Assembly: GCF_000317595.1 (NCBI RefSeq)
Contig: NZ_AEJC01000376.1
Span: forward strand, 1 to 32,329
DNA length: 32,329 nucleotides
DNA from: Streptomyces ipomoeae 91-03
GTDB lineage: Bacteria; Actinomycetota; Actinomycetes; Streptomycetales; Streptomycetaceae
Reading direction: 5' to 3'
Shown here: one piece after another, positions 1 through 8,546 of the stretch
Layout of the letters: each line of letters begins with the position of its first letter
How positions within the stretch are numbered: position 1 is the first letter of the stretch
Translations under genes and position numbers: made by a program
Notes under the pieces: model-generated
What the model saw: the letters and a program-made list of their open reading frames with translations, nothing else
Database searches by the model: none
Told to the model about the DNA's origin: nothing

Positions 1-559
1 CCGGGGGCGAGCCGACCAGGCCGATCACTCGGTGGCCGAGGCCGGCCAGGTGCTCCACGCACAGTTCGCCCGCCGCCTTGAAGTCCAGGTCTATGCAGGT
101 CAGGCCGGACGGTTCGGCGGGGAAGCCGATCATCACCGAGGGGCGGTCCAGAGCACGGAGCAACGGGATGCGGGGATCGTGGAGTTGGACGTCCATCACG
201 ATGAACGCGTCCACGAGGGCGGTGTCCGCCACCCGGCGCAGGCCCTCCTCGCCCTCCTCCTGGGTGAGGAGCAGTACGTCGTGGTCGTGTTCGCGGGCCG
301 TGGTGACCACCGAGACCGCGAACTGCATGACGACCGGGACGTTGATGCCGGGGCGTAACGGCACCACCATCGCCAGGACGTTCGACTTGTTGCTGGCCAG
401 GGCCCGGGCGCCCGCGTGCGGGCGGTAGCCCAGTTCGCGGATGGACGCCTCCACCCGGGCACGGGTCTCCGCCGAGATGGGGCGTTTGCCGCTGAGGGCG
501 TAGGAGACGGTGCTCGGGGAGACGCCGGCGTGCCGGGCCACATCAGTGATCTTCACCAT
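1..559 (-). CDS. LacI-family transcriptional regulator (3' end outside window)
   Basis: The first 186 codons are visible and the gene runs off the left edge. The N-terminus reads MVKITDVARHAGVSPSTVSY, a textbook LacI helix-turn-helix, followed by the hinge (about residues 45-60, with ALASNKSN) and the start of the periplasmic-binding-like effector domain. The ATG at 559 shares one base with the TGA of the upstream alpha-xylosidase (TGATG), so translation is probably coupled. As the last gene of a xyloside uptake operon it most likely senses an alpha-xyloside or related sugar and represses the operon through the palindrome at 6047-6064. The effector identity is inferred from context only. Confidence 0.93.
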   Translation of the reverse strand, partial: MVKITDVARHAGVSPSTVSYALSGKRPISAETRARVEASIRELGYRPHAGARALASNKSNVLAMVVPLRPGINVPVVMQFAVSVVTTAREHDHDVLLLTQEEGEEGLRRVADTALVDAFIVMDVQLHDPRIPLLRALDRPSVMIGFPAEPSGLTCIDLDFKAAGELCVEHLAGLGHRVIGLVGSPP

Positions 560-2865
560 CACGCGTCACCTGCCGTTTCCGCGTCCAGGCCCGGACCCGG
601 CTCTGCTTCGGGTTCCCGTTCCAGTTCCATCGTCAGAAAACCGGTGCCCGCCCGGGCCCGGACCTCGCGGTCGCCCGCCGCCAGGCCCCACGGTGCCCTC
701 GGGTCGCTGCACGAGGCCCGTAGGACGTTGCCCTCGCGTACGACGGTGAAGGTGATGCCGGCCACCGGGACCGTGACCTGGGCGCCGCGCTCCAGACGGT
801 GGGCGCGGAGGGTGACGCCGTCGGCGTGGTCGTAGTCGGGGCGGTCCGTCACCGCGCCGACCGGGACGACCGCGCCGGGGCGGACCAGCAGGGGCACGCT
901 GTCGAAGCCGTGGCGTTCGCGGACCCAGCGGGGGCCGGTGACCGTGTCGCCGGTCAGGAAGTGGGTCCAGGTGCCCTCGGGGACGTAGTACGTGACGTCG
1001 CCCTCGTCGCTGAAGACGGGGGCGACGAGGAGGTCGGGGCCGAGCATGTACTGGCGTTCCAGGTGTGCGCAGCCGGGGTCGTCGGGGAACTCCAGGACCA
1101 TCGCCCGCATCATCGGCACGCCCTCGGTGTGGGCGGTGCGCGCGGCCTCGTAGAGGTAGGGCATGAGGCTGAGCTTCAGACGGGTGAAGGTGCGCAGGAC
1201 GTCGACCGACTCCTCGTCGAAGAGCCAGGGGACCCGGTACGAGGAACTGCCGTGGAGCCTGCTGTGGGAGGAGAGCAGGCCGAAGGCGATCCAGCGTTTG
1301 AACAGGGCGGGGGTCGGGGTGCCCTCGAAGCCGCCGATGTCGTGGCTCCAGTAGCCGAAGCCGGACAGGCCGAGCGACAGGCCGCCGCGCAGGGATTCGG
1401 CCATCGACTCGTACGTCGCCTCGCAGTCGCCGCCCCAGTGGACGGGAAAGCGCTGGCCACCGGTGGTCGCCGAGCGGGCGAAGAGGACGGCCTCGCCCTC
1501 GCCGCGGTGTTTGCGCAGGACGTCGAAGACGGTGCGGTTGTAGAGGTACGTGTAGTAGTTGTGCATCCGCTCCGGGTCCGAGCCGTCGGACCAGGTCACG
1601 TCCACGGGGACCCGTTCGCCGAAGTCGGTCTTGAAGCAGTCGACGCCCTGGGCGAGGAGCGCTTCGAGCTTCGCCGCGTACCAGGCGCGGGCCGCCGGGT
1701 TGGTGAAGTCGACCAGGGCCATGCCCGGCTGCCACATGTCCCACTGCCATACGCTGCCGTCCGGCCGCTTCAGCAGATATCCGGCGGCCTTGCCCTCCGC
1801 GAAGAGCGGGGACCGCTGGGCGATGTACGGGTTGATCCACACGCAGACCCGCAGCCCGCGCGCCTTGAGGCGGGCCAGCATGCCCTCCGGGTCGGGGAAG
1901 ACCCGGGGGTCCCACTGGAAGTCGCACCAGTGGAACTCGCGCATCCAGAAGCAGTCGAAGTGGAAGACGGAGAGGGGGAGCGCGCGCTCCCGCATACCGT
2001 CGATGAACGACGTCACCGTCTCCTCGTCGTAGGAGGTGGTGAAGGACGTCGAGAGCCAGAGGCCGAACGACCAGGCGGGCGGGAGCGCCGGGCGGCCCGT
2101 CAGCGCCGTGTACTTGCGGAGGATGTCCTTCGGGGTGGGGCCGTAGATGACGTAGTACGTCAACTCCTGGGTCTCCGCGCTGAACTGGACCCTCGATACG
2201 ACTTCGGACGCCACCTCGAACGACACCTTGCCGGGGTGGTCGACGAAGACGCCGTAGCCCGCGTCCGTCAGGAAGAACGGGACGTTCTTGTACGCCAGTT
2301 CGCTGCACGTGCCGCCGTCGGCCTGCCAGATGTCGACGACCTGGCCGTTCTTGACCAGCGGGCCGAAGCGTTCGCCGAGACCGTAGACGGAGGTACCCAC
2401 ACCGAGGTTGAGCTGCTCGCGCAGATAGTGCGCGCCGGTGGCGTCGCGCATGATGCCCATGTTCTTGTGGCCGCTGCCGGTGAGGGCGCGGCCGTGGGCC
2501 AGGAACTCCACGTGCCAGGGGCCGCCGCGGGCGACCCGGACCGACAGGGCGCCCGAGGTCAGGGTCGCGTGGTCGTCGTCGTACGAGATCTGTGGGGTGG
2601 TCTCGTCCTCGGTGAGTTCGAACTCGGGGCCGCGCGGCTGCTCGCCCGAGAAGTGGGTGAGGGTGAGGCCGATGACGTCGGGCATCGGGGTGTGCGCGTG
2701 GATGGTCATCACCGGTCCCGTCATCAGGTCGCCGCGGCTGCGGATGGGTCTGGTCGGCGCGTGGATCTCCAGTACGCCGTCCGCCTCGGTGACGTCCAGG
2801 GCCTCGGCCGGGTACGCCGCGGTGACGCCCTCGCGCAGCAGCCAGTAACCATCGGTGAACTTCAT
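559..2865 (-). CDS. yicI: GH31 alpha-xylosidase (YicI-like)
   Basis: A protein of 768 residues, the usual length of YicI-type family 31 alpha-xylosidases. It hydrolyses terminal alpha-xylosyl residues, for example from isoprimeverose or xyloglucan oligosaccharides, in the cytoplasm. The nucleophile lies in KTDFGE (Asp about 414) and the acid/base in HWGGDCEA (Asp about 480), matching YicI Asp416 and Asp482. KTDFGE is the signature separating alpha-xylosidases from alpha-glucosidases in this family. The N-terminal beta-sandwich (about 1-240) precedes the barrel. The ATG at 2865 was chosen over an upstream in-frame start because the extension is proline/arginine-rich shadow sequence inside the permease gene. 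An AAGG ribosome site precedes it, and the permease stop lies 11 bases upstream. Confidence 0.93.
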   Translation of the reverse strand: MKFTDGYWLLREGVTAAYPAEALDVTEADGVLEIHAPTRPIRSRGDLMTGPVMTIHAHTPMPDVIGLTLTHFSGEQPRGPEFELTEDETTPQISYDDDHATLTSGALSVRVARGGPWHVEFLAHGRALTGSGHKNMGIMRDATGAHYLREQLNLGVGTSVYGLGERFGPLVKNGQVVDIWQADGGTCSELAYKNVPFFLTDAGYGVFVDHPGKVSFEVASEVVSRVQFSAETQELTYYVIYGPTPKDILRKYTALTGRPALPPAWSFGLWLSTSFTTSYDEETVTSFIDGMRERALPLSVFHFDCFWMREFHWCDFQWDPRVFPDPEGMLARLKARGLRVCVWINPYIAQRSPLFAEGKAAGYLLKRPDGSVWQWDMWQPGMALVDFTNPAARAWYAAKLEALLAQGVDCFKTDFGERVPVDVTWSDGSDPERMHNYYTYLYNRTVFDVLRKHRGEGEAVLFARSATTGGQRFPVHWGGDCEATYESMAESLRGGLSLGLSGFGYWSHDIGGFEGTPTPALFKRWIAFGLLSSHSRLHGSSSYRVPWLFDEESVDVLRTFTRLKLSLMPYLYEAARTAHTEGVPMMRAMVLEFPDDPGCAHLERQYMLGPDLLVAPVFSDEGDVTYYVPEGTWTHFLTGDTVTGPRWVRERHGFDSVPLLVRPGAVVPVGAVTDRPDYDHADGVTLRAHRLERGAQVTVPVAGITFTVVREGNVLRASCSDPRAPWGLAAGDREVRARAGTGFLTMELEREPEAEPGPGLDAETAGDA

Positions 2866-2876
2866 GTGGGGGGTCC

Positions 2877-3701
2877 TTACTTCACGGCGCCCACGGCGAT
2901 GCCGCGGGTGAGGGTGCGTTGGAAGACGAGGAAGAAGACGAGGGCGGGCAGGACGCCCAGGAGCGCCGCCGCGTTGGTCATGGTCGCGTCCATCAGGTGC
3001 TGGCCCTGGAGGACGCCGAGTGCCACCGACACCGTCTGGTTGTCGTTGGAGATCAGCATGACCAGGGGGAGCAGGAACTCGTTCCAGGTCCAGATGAAGA
3101 AGAAGACCAGGAGTACGCCGAGGGTGGGGCGGCTGACGGGGACGACGATCCGCCAGAGGATCTGCCACTTGGTCGCGCCGTCGATGCGGGCCGCCTCGAT
3201 GATCTCGCGCGGGAACGTGCCGAGCACGGCGGAGAGGAGGTACGTGCCGAAGGCCGCCTGGATCACCGTGAAGACGATGATCACGCTCAGACGGGTGTCG
3301 TAGAGGCCCGCTTCCTTGCTCAGGTAGTAGATCGGGTAGACCAGCGCCTCGTGCGGCAGCATGTTCGCGAGCACGAAGAACGCCAGCACCCAGGTACGGC
3401 CCCTGATGCGGCCGATGCCGATCGCGTACGCGTTGAGGATGGACAGGACGACGGCCAGGGCGGCGACGGAACCGCTGATCAGAAGCGAGTTGATGAGCTT
3501 CTGGCCGTAGTCGACGCGCTCCCAGAAGTCCTTCAGAGCGTCGAGATGGACGCCCTCGGGGAGGCTGAGGGGCCCGTTCTGGGCGTACTCCGCCGGGGAC
3601 TTGAGCGCGTTGACGGTGACGATCAGGAACGGGACGACCATGAACAGGGCCGCGATCACCAGGGCGATGAGCACCGGGTAACGGCGTACGGCTGTCGTCA
3701 T
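2877..3701 (-). CDS. ABC sugar transporter permease, MalG type
   Basis: A 274-residue membrane protein with about six hydrophobic segments. It carries the EAA loop of binding-protein-dependent permeases (EAARIDGATKWQILWRIVVP, about residues 163-182), which docks on the ATPase. It pairs with the MalF-type permease just upstream, whose stop overlaps this ATG as ATGA. The substrate is probably a xylose-containing oligosaccharide, judged from the alpha-xylosidase downstream. No ATPase gene is present. In Streptomyces such importers usually share the MsiK ATPase encoded elsewhere (family knowledge, not seen here). Confidence 0.93.
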   Translation of the reverse strand: MTTAVRRYPVLIALVIAALFMVVPFLIVTVNALKSPAEYAQNGPLSLPEGVHLDALKDFWERVDYGQKLINSLLISGSVAALAVVLSILNAYAIGIGRIRGRTWVLAFFVLANMLPHEALVYPIYYLSKEAGLYDTRLSVIIVFTVIQAAFGTYLLSAVLGTFPREIIEAARIDGATKWQILWRIVVPVSRPTLGVLLVFFFIWTWNEFLLPLVMLISNDNQTVSVALGVLQGQHLMDATMTNAAALLGVLPALVFFLVFQRTLTRGIAVGAVK

Positions 3702-4663
3702 GCGCGTGGCCCCTCCTCGGCGTCCTCGGCGCGGGTCTGGAACTTCAGGCCGATCAGGGAGAGGGCGAGGATGAGCACCGTGAGCACCGTGGAGATCGCG
3801 GCGCCATAGCCGACCTGCGTCTTCTCGAAGAACGTGGTGAAGGAGAAGTACGAGGGCACGTTCGTGGCGCCGCCCGGGCCGCCCTTCGTCAGGACGTACA
3901 CCGCGCCGAACACCTTCAGCGCGGCGATCGTGCACCAGGTCAGCACGACGTACATCTCCGGGCGGATCTGGGGGACCGTGATGTGCCGGAAGCGGCGCCA
4001 CCAGCCGGCGCCGTCCAGTTCGGCGGCCTCGTACAGCTGGGGGTCGACGCGCCCGAGGCCCGCCATGAAGACGACCAGCGGGAAGCCGAGCTGCACCCAG
4101 ACCATCACGCCCATCACGGTGTACAGCGCGAGGTCGGGGTCGCCCAGCCAGTCCTGCTGCCAGGAGCCGAGGCCGACCGCCTTGAGGAGTTCGTTGAGGG
4201 AGCCGTTCTCGGGGGCGAGGATCCAGCTCCAGACGACGCCGGCGACCGCGATCGGCAGCACCTGGGGGAGGTAGAAGCAGGCGCGCAGCACGGCGACGAC
4301 CTTCGAGCCGTAGTGCTTGCCGATGTAGTCGAACAGGGCGGCGGCGAGGACGAGTCCGACGGCCGTCGGTACGACGGCCATGGCGACCACCATGAACAGG
4401 CTGTGCCGGAACGACGCCCAGAAGTCGGCGTCGTCCATCAGCTCCCGGTAGTTGGCGAGCCCCGACCACTGAGGGCTGCCCACCCCCTGCCAGTCGGTGA
4501 AGCTCACGCCCGCGTTCATCAGGAACGGCACGACGACGACGGCGAGGAAGGCGAGGGCACCGGGGAGGAGGAAGAGGGCGTAGGAGTCGCGGGGGCGGCG
4601 CGGGCCGGAGTGGTCGTGCTTGCCCACGGCCCGCTCGCCCCGTTCGACGGTCGTCACCGTCAT
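3698..4663 (-). CDS. ABC sugar transporter permease, MalF type
   Basis: A 321-residue permease with a short basic, hydrophilic N-terminus (HDHSGPRRPRD) and then about six membrane segments. The EAA motif reads EAAELDGAGWWRRFRHITVP near residue 225. The ATG at 4663 overlaps the binding-protein stop (ATGA) and the 3' end overlaps the MalG-type gene in the same way, so the three transport genes are one translational unit. A longer upstream reading in this frame is low-complexity shadow of the binding-protein gene and was discarded. Confidence 0.93.
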   Translation of the reverse strand: MTVTTVERGERAVGKHDHSGPRRPRDSYALFLLPGALAFLAVVVVPFLMNAGVSFTDWQGVGSPQWSGLANYRELMDDADFWASFRHSLFMVVAMAVVPTAVGLVLAAALFDYIGKHYGSKVVAVLRACFYLPQVLPIAVAGVVWSWILAPENGSLNELLKAVGLGSWQQDWLGDPDLALYTVMGVMVWVQLGFPLVVFMAGLGRVDPQLYEAAELDGAGWWRRFRHITVPQIRPEMYVVLTWCTIAALKVFGAVYVLTKGGPGGATNVPSYFSFTTFFEKTQVGYGAAISTVLTVLILALSLIGLKFQTRAEDAEEGPRA

Positions 4664-5955
4664 CGCTTCGGCGCGTCCTTCTCGTACGCCTCCCCGATCG
4701 CGTCCAGATAGGCGTCCGGTTTCGTGCCGCCGGTGATCAGCTTCTGGGTCTCGGAGACGAGGACGTCGTAGTAGCCGGGGACCGGCCAGTCCGGGTAGAA
4801 GGCCAGGCCGTCCCTGTCGGACAGGGTGTTGAAGTCGGCGATGAGATCCTTGGCCTGCGGATCGGTGATGGCGGCCGGGTCGGCGGCCACCGGGACGCCG
4901 CCCTTGTTGCCGAGCAGGTTCTGGATCTTCTCCGACATGGTGATGTCGATGAAGTCGTACGCGAGTTCCTTGTTCCCCGCGCCCTTGGGGACGACCCAGA
5001 GGTTGCCGCCGGAGCCGAGCGTGAGGTCGGTGTCGGGCCACAGGAAGGTGCCCCAGTCGAACTTGGTCTCCGTCTTGAAGCGGCCGTACCACCAGCTCCC
5101 CGAGAACAGGATCGGCGACTTGCCCTGGATGAAGGAGACACCCGCGTCCTCGGCCTTGGTGCCGCTGGACTTCTCGCTGATGTAGCCCTTCTTCACCCAG
5201 TCGGCGAACGTCTGCGCACCGTACGTCCAGGCCGCGTCATGGAAGTCGGGCTCGCCCTGGTACAGCTCGTACGAGTCCACCCAGGCGCGGTCCGCCTTGC
5301 TGAGCGCCAGCTGGTAGAGGTACTGCTGCGCCATGTACTCGGAGCCGGCGTTGGCGAGCGGGGTGATGCCCTCGTCGACGAACTCGTCCATCGCGGCGGT
5401 GAGTTCGGCGAGGGTGGTGGGCTCCTCGATGCCGTACTTCTCGAAGAGGTCCTTGTTGTAGAAGACCATCGTGTACTCGGCGTAGTTCGGCACGCCGTAC
5501 CACTTGCCGGAGCCCATCACCCCGTCGGCGTCGTACTGGCTGGTCGTGCGGACGCCCGCGCTGAGCTTCTTGTCCCAGCCGCGTTTCGTGACCTCGCCGG
5601 TGAGGTCGGTGAGGAGGCCCTGTTTGGAGAGGAGCCCGGCGGTGGCGTTGCCCTTGTTGTACTCCATCAGGTCGGGTGCGTCGGAGGAGTTGAGGATCAT
5701 CGGGGCGGTCTTCTGGATCTGCTCGAAACCTTTCTCCTCGAACTCGACCTCGACCCCGGGATGCGTTCTCTCGAACTCCTTGATCGCCTCCGCCCAGGCC
5801 ACGCCCATCGCGCTGTCGGGGCTCTCGTAGTGCCACAGCCGGAGCGTGTCGCCGTCGCCCGACCCGCTCTCCGAGCCGCCGCAGGACGCCAGCAGCAGGG
5901 CCCCGCTCAGAACCGCCGCGGCCACCGCCGTCGTACGCTTTCGTGCCGTCAACAT
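4660..5955 (-). CDS. Extracellular sugar-binding lipoprotein of ABC transporter
   Basis: A 431-residue family 1 solute-binding protein. The first 24 residues form a lipoprotein signal (basic MLTARKR, hydrophobic core) ending at the lipobox LLASC, so Cys25 is the lipidated residue anchoring it outside the membrane. The mature part shows the usual carbohydrate-binding layout (RLWHYESPD near the start, WYGVPNYAEYTMVFYNKDLF mid-protein, GSWWYGRF later) with many aromatic residues suited to stacking on sugars. It is the first gene of the operon, with promoter and operator upstream. The ligand is inferred to be an alpha-xyloside from the hydrolase in the operon. Confidence 0.93.
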   Translation of the reverse strand: MLTARKRTTAVAAAVLSGALLLASCGGSESGSGDGDTLRLWHYESPDSAMGVAWAEAIKEFERTHPGVEVEFEEKGFEQIQKTAPMILNSSDAPDLMEYNKGNATAGLLSKQGLLTDLTGEVTKRGWDKKLSAGVRTTSQYDADGVMGSGKWYGVPNYAEYTMVFYNKDLFEKYGIEEPTTLAELTAAMDEFVDEGITPLANAGSEYMAQQYLYQLALSKADRAWVDSYELYQGEPDFHDAAWTYGAQTFADWVKKGYISEKSSGTKAEDAGVSFIQGKSPILFSGSWWYGRFKTETKFDWGTFLWPDTDLTLGSGGNLWVVPKGAGNKELAYDFIDITMSEKIQNLLGNKGGVPVAADPAAITDPQAKDLIADFNTLSDRDGLAFYPDWPVPGYYDVLVSETQKLITGGTKPDAYLDAIGEAYEKDAPKR

Positions 5956-6046
5956 CCTGTGCCTCCAGGGGAGTCGGATGGATCTCGGGGCGTCACGCGG
6001 CCGTACCGTGTTTCGAACGGTGCCGTCGAATCGTTTCGATGCGTGA

Positions 6047-6064
6047 CGTCGAAGCGCTTCGACG
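6047..6064. promoter_or_regulatory. LacI-family operator of the xyloside operon
   Basis: A perfect 18-bp palindrome, CGTCGAAGCGCTTCGACG, with the central GAAGCGCTTC typical of LacI-family operators in actinobacteria. It lies about 5 bp downstream of the -10 box of the promoter at 6069-6097, so a bound repressor would cover the transcription start. Two weaker TTCGAA-centred relatives lie further downstream, at 6010-6018 and 6026-6039, and may be auxiliary operators. Confidence 0.8.
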
Positions 6065-6068
6065 GGCG

Positions 6069-6097
6069 AAGGTATGTGGGAGGCTCGGGCGCGTCAA
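6069..6097 (-). promoter_or_regulatory. Sigma-70-like promoter of the xyloside operon
   Basis: Read on the minus strand there is TTGACG (6097-6092), a 17-bp spacer, and TACCTT (6074-6069). This is a good match to a housekeeping (HrdB) promoter. It precedes the binding-protein start by about 115 bases and sits immediately before the palindromic operator. Confidence 0.7.
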
Positions 6098-6190
6098 TGG
6101 GGCGTGCGAAACCTCGGCCTTTGGGTGCCTGGGAGCTCGGGGGTGGGGGTTGTCCGGCGGGTGCGGGTGAGTGGGGGCTGGTCGCGCCCA

Positions 6191-6228
6191 CGCGGCGGAG
6201 CCGCAAATCGATACAGCCCCGCGCCCCT
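6191..6228. repeat. Dispersed intergenic repeat element, copy 1
   Basis: This segment starts CGCGGCGGAGCCGCA and ends AGCCCCGCGCCCCT. It closely matches 27727-27764 in the same window, differing mainly in the middle 8-10 bases. Similar GC-rich intergenic elements are common in Streptomyces genomes (general knowledge). It lies between the end of the hydrazine-type operon and the start of the xyloside operon. No coding function is apparent. Confidence 0.6.
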
Positions 6229-6284
6229 GAAAGACCCCGGGCGCCCCTGTGCTTTAGGGGGCCGGCGCACCGCTCCCACAAACG

Positions 6285-6320
6285 CCCTCGCCACCGCTCC
6301 CGTGAGGGCGGTGGCGAGGG
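6285..6320 (-). terminator. Hairpin terminator of the eleven-gene biosynthetic operon
   Basis: A perfect 13-bp stem (CCCTCGCCACCGC pairing with GCGGTGGCGAGGG) encloses a 10-base loop, about 50 bases beyond the stop codon of the last ATP-grasp gene. There is no T-tract, as is usual for terminators in high-GC actinobacteria. The rest of 5956-6371 holds only the promoter, operators and repeat listed separately. Confidence 0.8.
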
Positions 6321-6371
6321 GGCCCTGGTGGTGGGCGACCGGTCGCGGGGACGTGCCTGGTGTCGGCGCAT

Positions 6372-7613
6372 TCAGACCGTGGTGATCCGGATCGTGTCGA
6401 TCACCGCCTCGGCGTTGCGCAGGGCCTCCGCCGAGGTGGCTCCCCTGGTCATCACCGAGCCCACCCGGTCCCAGGAGCTCTGCAGCTCGCGTACGGTGTC
6501 GCCGGGCTTCAGGTGCAGGGAGAGCGAGAGCACGCCCGGCAGCCGGCCCGCCTCCTCGGCGCCGTCGACCGACACCACCTCGCCGGGTGCCGCCTCCATG
6601 AAGCGGATCGCGGCACCGCCCGCCGCCTGCCGGGGCAGCGGCTCCGGGCGGCGGCCCTGCATGACGGTGTAGAACGCCCCGGCCAGGTTGATCCCGTACG
6701 CGTCCTCGATCAGCATCGGGATGCCGTCGCCGGGGAACCGGCCGGCGCACTCCACCAGATACGGGCGGCCGTCGCTGACGATCCACTCGCAGTGCACCAT
6801 GCCGCTGCCGAAGCCGACCGCGCGCAGCACCGTCTCGGTCTGGGACACCAGCAGCTCGCTCAGCGAAGCCGGGATGCCGGCGGCCGGCACGGTGTGCCCC
6901 AGCTCGATCGGGCGCGGGCCCGGATAGAGCAGCTTGCCGGTGACGTTGGAGAACAGCACCTCCCCGTCGCTGACGAGCAGTTCGACGCTGTACTCCTCGC
7001 CGTGCACGTACTGCTCGATCAGCATCCGCAGTTCGCGCTCCCGGTCCGGCACCCGGTCGCCCTCGTCCTGACTGGTGCACTCCGCCCAGACGGCGTCCAG
7101 GTCGTCCAGCGAGTGCAGCACCTTGGTGCCGACGGAGGCCTGCCGGTTGGCGGGTTTGAGGACCAGCGAGCCGGGGTGGGCGGCGGAGAACTCCAGCACC
7201 TCCTGGGGGGAGGTGACCTCCTGGGAGGCGGGGTTGAGGACGCCCGCGGCCCTGGTCACCCGGCGCAGCAGCGACTTGTCCCGCATGATCCGGGCCGCTC
7301 CGGCCCCCGCCCCCGGCAGGCCGTAACGCTCGGCCAGCCGGGCCGCGAACGGTGTGGCGTACTCGACCAGCGGGGCCACCACGGCCGGGTCGAGGTCGGG
7401 ATAGGTGTTGAAGAACTCGTCCGCCGCGGCCGGGAGCTGGTACTCCCACTCGATCAGCTCGCGGAGCATCGGGGCGCCTTCGAGGGCGTTCTTGACATCG
7501 CACTTGCGGATCACGTCCGGCTCGTCGACGACGATCACCGAGCCGGGGGCGAACTCCTTGATGTAGGGGAGGACATTGACGTAGCCGACGATGATCCAGG
7601 GCTGCTCGCTCAT
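6372..7613 (-). CDS. ATP-grasp carboxylate-amine ligase 1
   Basis: A 413-residue ATP-grasp protein. It activates a carboxylate as acyl phosphate and joins it to an amine. Visible parts are the nucleotide-binding LVLKPANRQASVGTK (about 150-164), the hinge EEYSVELL, and the metal/ATP-binding CEWIVSDGRPYLVECAGRFP (about 280-300). A good AGGAG site precedes the ATG at 7613. It is the last gene of the operon, 36 bases after the DDAH-like gene and just before a strong terminator. No NRPS or carrier protein is visible, so this enzyme and the second ligase at 11937-13235 are the best candidates for making amide or hydrazide bonds. The substrates cannot be read from sequence. Confidence 0.85.
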   Translation of the reverse strand: MSEQPWIIVGYVNVLPYIKEFAPGSVIVVDEPDVIRKCDVKNALEGAPMLRELIEWEYQLPAAADEFFNTYPDLDPAVVAPLVEYATPFAARLAERYGLPGAGAGAARIMRDKSLLRRVTRAAGVLNPASQEVTSPQEVLEFSAAHPGSLVLKPANRQASVGTKVLHSLDDLDAVWAECTSQDEGDRVPDRERELRMLIEQYVHGEEYSVELLVSDGEVLFSNVTGKLLYPGPRPIELGHTVPAAGIPASLSELLVSQTETVLRAVGFGSGMVHCEWIVSDGRPYLVECAGRFPGDGIPMLIEDAYGINLAGAFYTVMQGRRPEPLPRQAAGGAAIRFMEAAPGEVVSVDGAEEAGRLPGVLSLSLHLKPGDTVRELQSSWDRVGSVMTRGATSAEALRNAEAVIDTIRITTV

Positions 7614-7649
7614 GGTGTTTCTCCTGTACCGGAACGAAGGGGGAGGGGG

Positions 7650-8492
7650 TCAGTGGCGGATCTCGAGCGTGCAGCACTTGACGCTGCCGCCCGCCTTGAG
7701 CAGCTCGGACAGGTCCACGTGCTGGGTGTGGAAGCCACGGGCGCGGAGCTTGGCCGCGAGGGCGGTGGCGGGCTCGGGGAGGATGACGTTGCATCCGTCG
7801 GAGACCAGGTTGAGCCCGAAGAGCAGGGCGTCCTCCTCGTCCGCGAGCACGGCGTTCGGGAACAGGGTCTCCAGCACCCGCAGGCTCTCGGTGTCGAAGG
7901 CGCCCGGGTAGTACACGATCTCGTCGTCGTCGAGCGCGGCCAGCGCGGTGTCCAGGTGGTAGAAGCGCGGGTCGATCAGCTTCAGGCTGACCACCGGGCG
8001 GCCGAACAGCGCCTCGGCCTCGGCCTGGGAGCGGGGGTCGGAGCGGAAGCCGTTGCCGGCCAGGATGGCTCTGCCGGTCGTCACGTAGTCGCCCTCGCCC
8101 TCGCTCGTGAAGGCGGCCTGGACCACTTCGCGGTAGCCGTGGTCCCGGAACCAGTCGGCCCACAGGTCGGCCTCGGCCTGGCGCTCGGGGTGGCGGAACC
8201 TGGATATCAGGACCTTGTCGTCCACCACGAGGGCGCCGTTCGCGGCGAACACCATGTCCGGCAGCCCGGGGGCGGGGGTGATGGTCTGGACGTAGTGGCC
8301 GAGCTCGGCGAACACGGTGCGCAGGTTCTCCCACTGGGCGATGGCCAGCGCCTTGTCGGTGGGCTTCTCGGGGTTCATCCACGGGTTGATGCTGTAGGTC
8401 ACCTCGAAGTGCTCGGGGCGGCACATCACATAGTTCCTGAGGCGTGCCCGACGGGGGGTCAGCTCGGTCTCGGGTGCGAGGAGTTCGGTCAT
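7650..8492 (-). CDS. DDAH/arginine-dihydrolase-like guanidine hydrolase (intact triad)
   Basis: A 280-residue member of the amidinotransferase/dimethylargininase superfamily, which cleaves guanidino groups through a covalent cysteine intermediate (N-methylarginines to citrulline, or arginine to citrulline or ornithine). The catalytic set appears complete: an acid in EGEGDYV (Asp about 135), His179 in RFYHLDTAL, and Cys273 in GGSVKCC near the C-terminus. A GGAAGGA site precedes the ATG at 8492. It lies inside the hydrazine-type operon, so it may supply citrulline or ornithine, or trim a guanidino-bearing intermediate. Compare the paralogue at 24200-25009. Confidence 0.85.
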   Translation of the reverse strand: MTELLAPETELTPRRARLRNYVMCRPEHFEVTYSINPWMNPEKPTDKALAIAQWENLRTVFAELGHYVQTITPAPGLPDMVFAANGALVVDDKVLISRFRHPERQAEADLWADWFRDHGYREVVQAAFTSEGEGDYVTTGRAILAGNGFRSDPRSQAEAEALFGRPVVSLKLIDPRFYHLDTALAALDDDEIVYYPGAFDTESLRVLETLFPNAVLADEEDALLFGLNLVSDGCNVILPEPATALAAKLRARGFHTQHVDLSELLKAGGSVKCCTLEIRH

Positions 8493-8546
8493 GGCGGGAG
8501 TCCTTCCGGGGCGTGGCGAATCGGGGCTGTGGGTGTTCCGAAGCGG

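Noticed and set aside
799..3303. 834-codon plus-strand ORF opposite the xylosidase gene
   Set aside because: Composition is that of a GC-rich antisense frame. The opposite strand encodes a full GH31 enzyme with its catalytic motifs.
559..5955. Xyloside operon as part of the biosynthetic locus
   Set aside because: It has its own promoter, operator and regulator, is separated by a strong terminator, and is a standard sugar catabolic unit.
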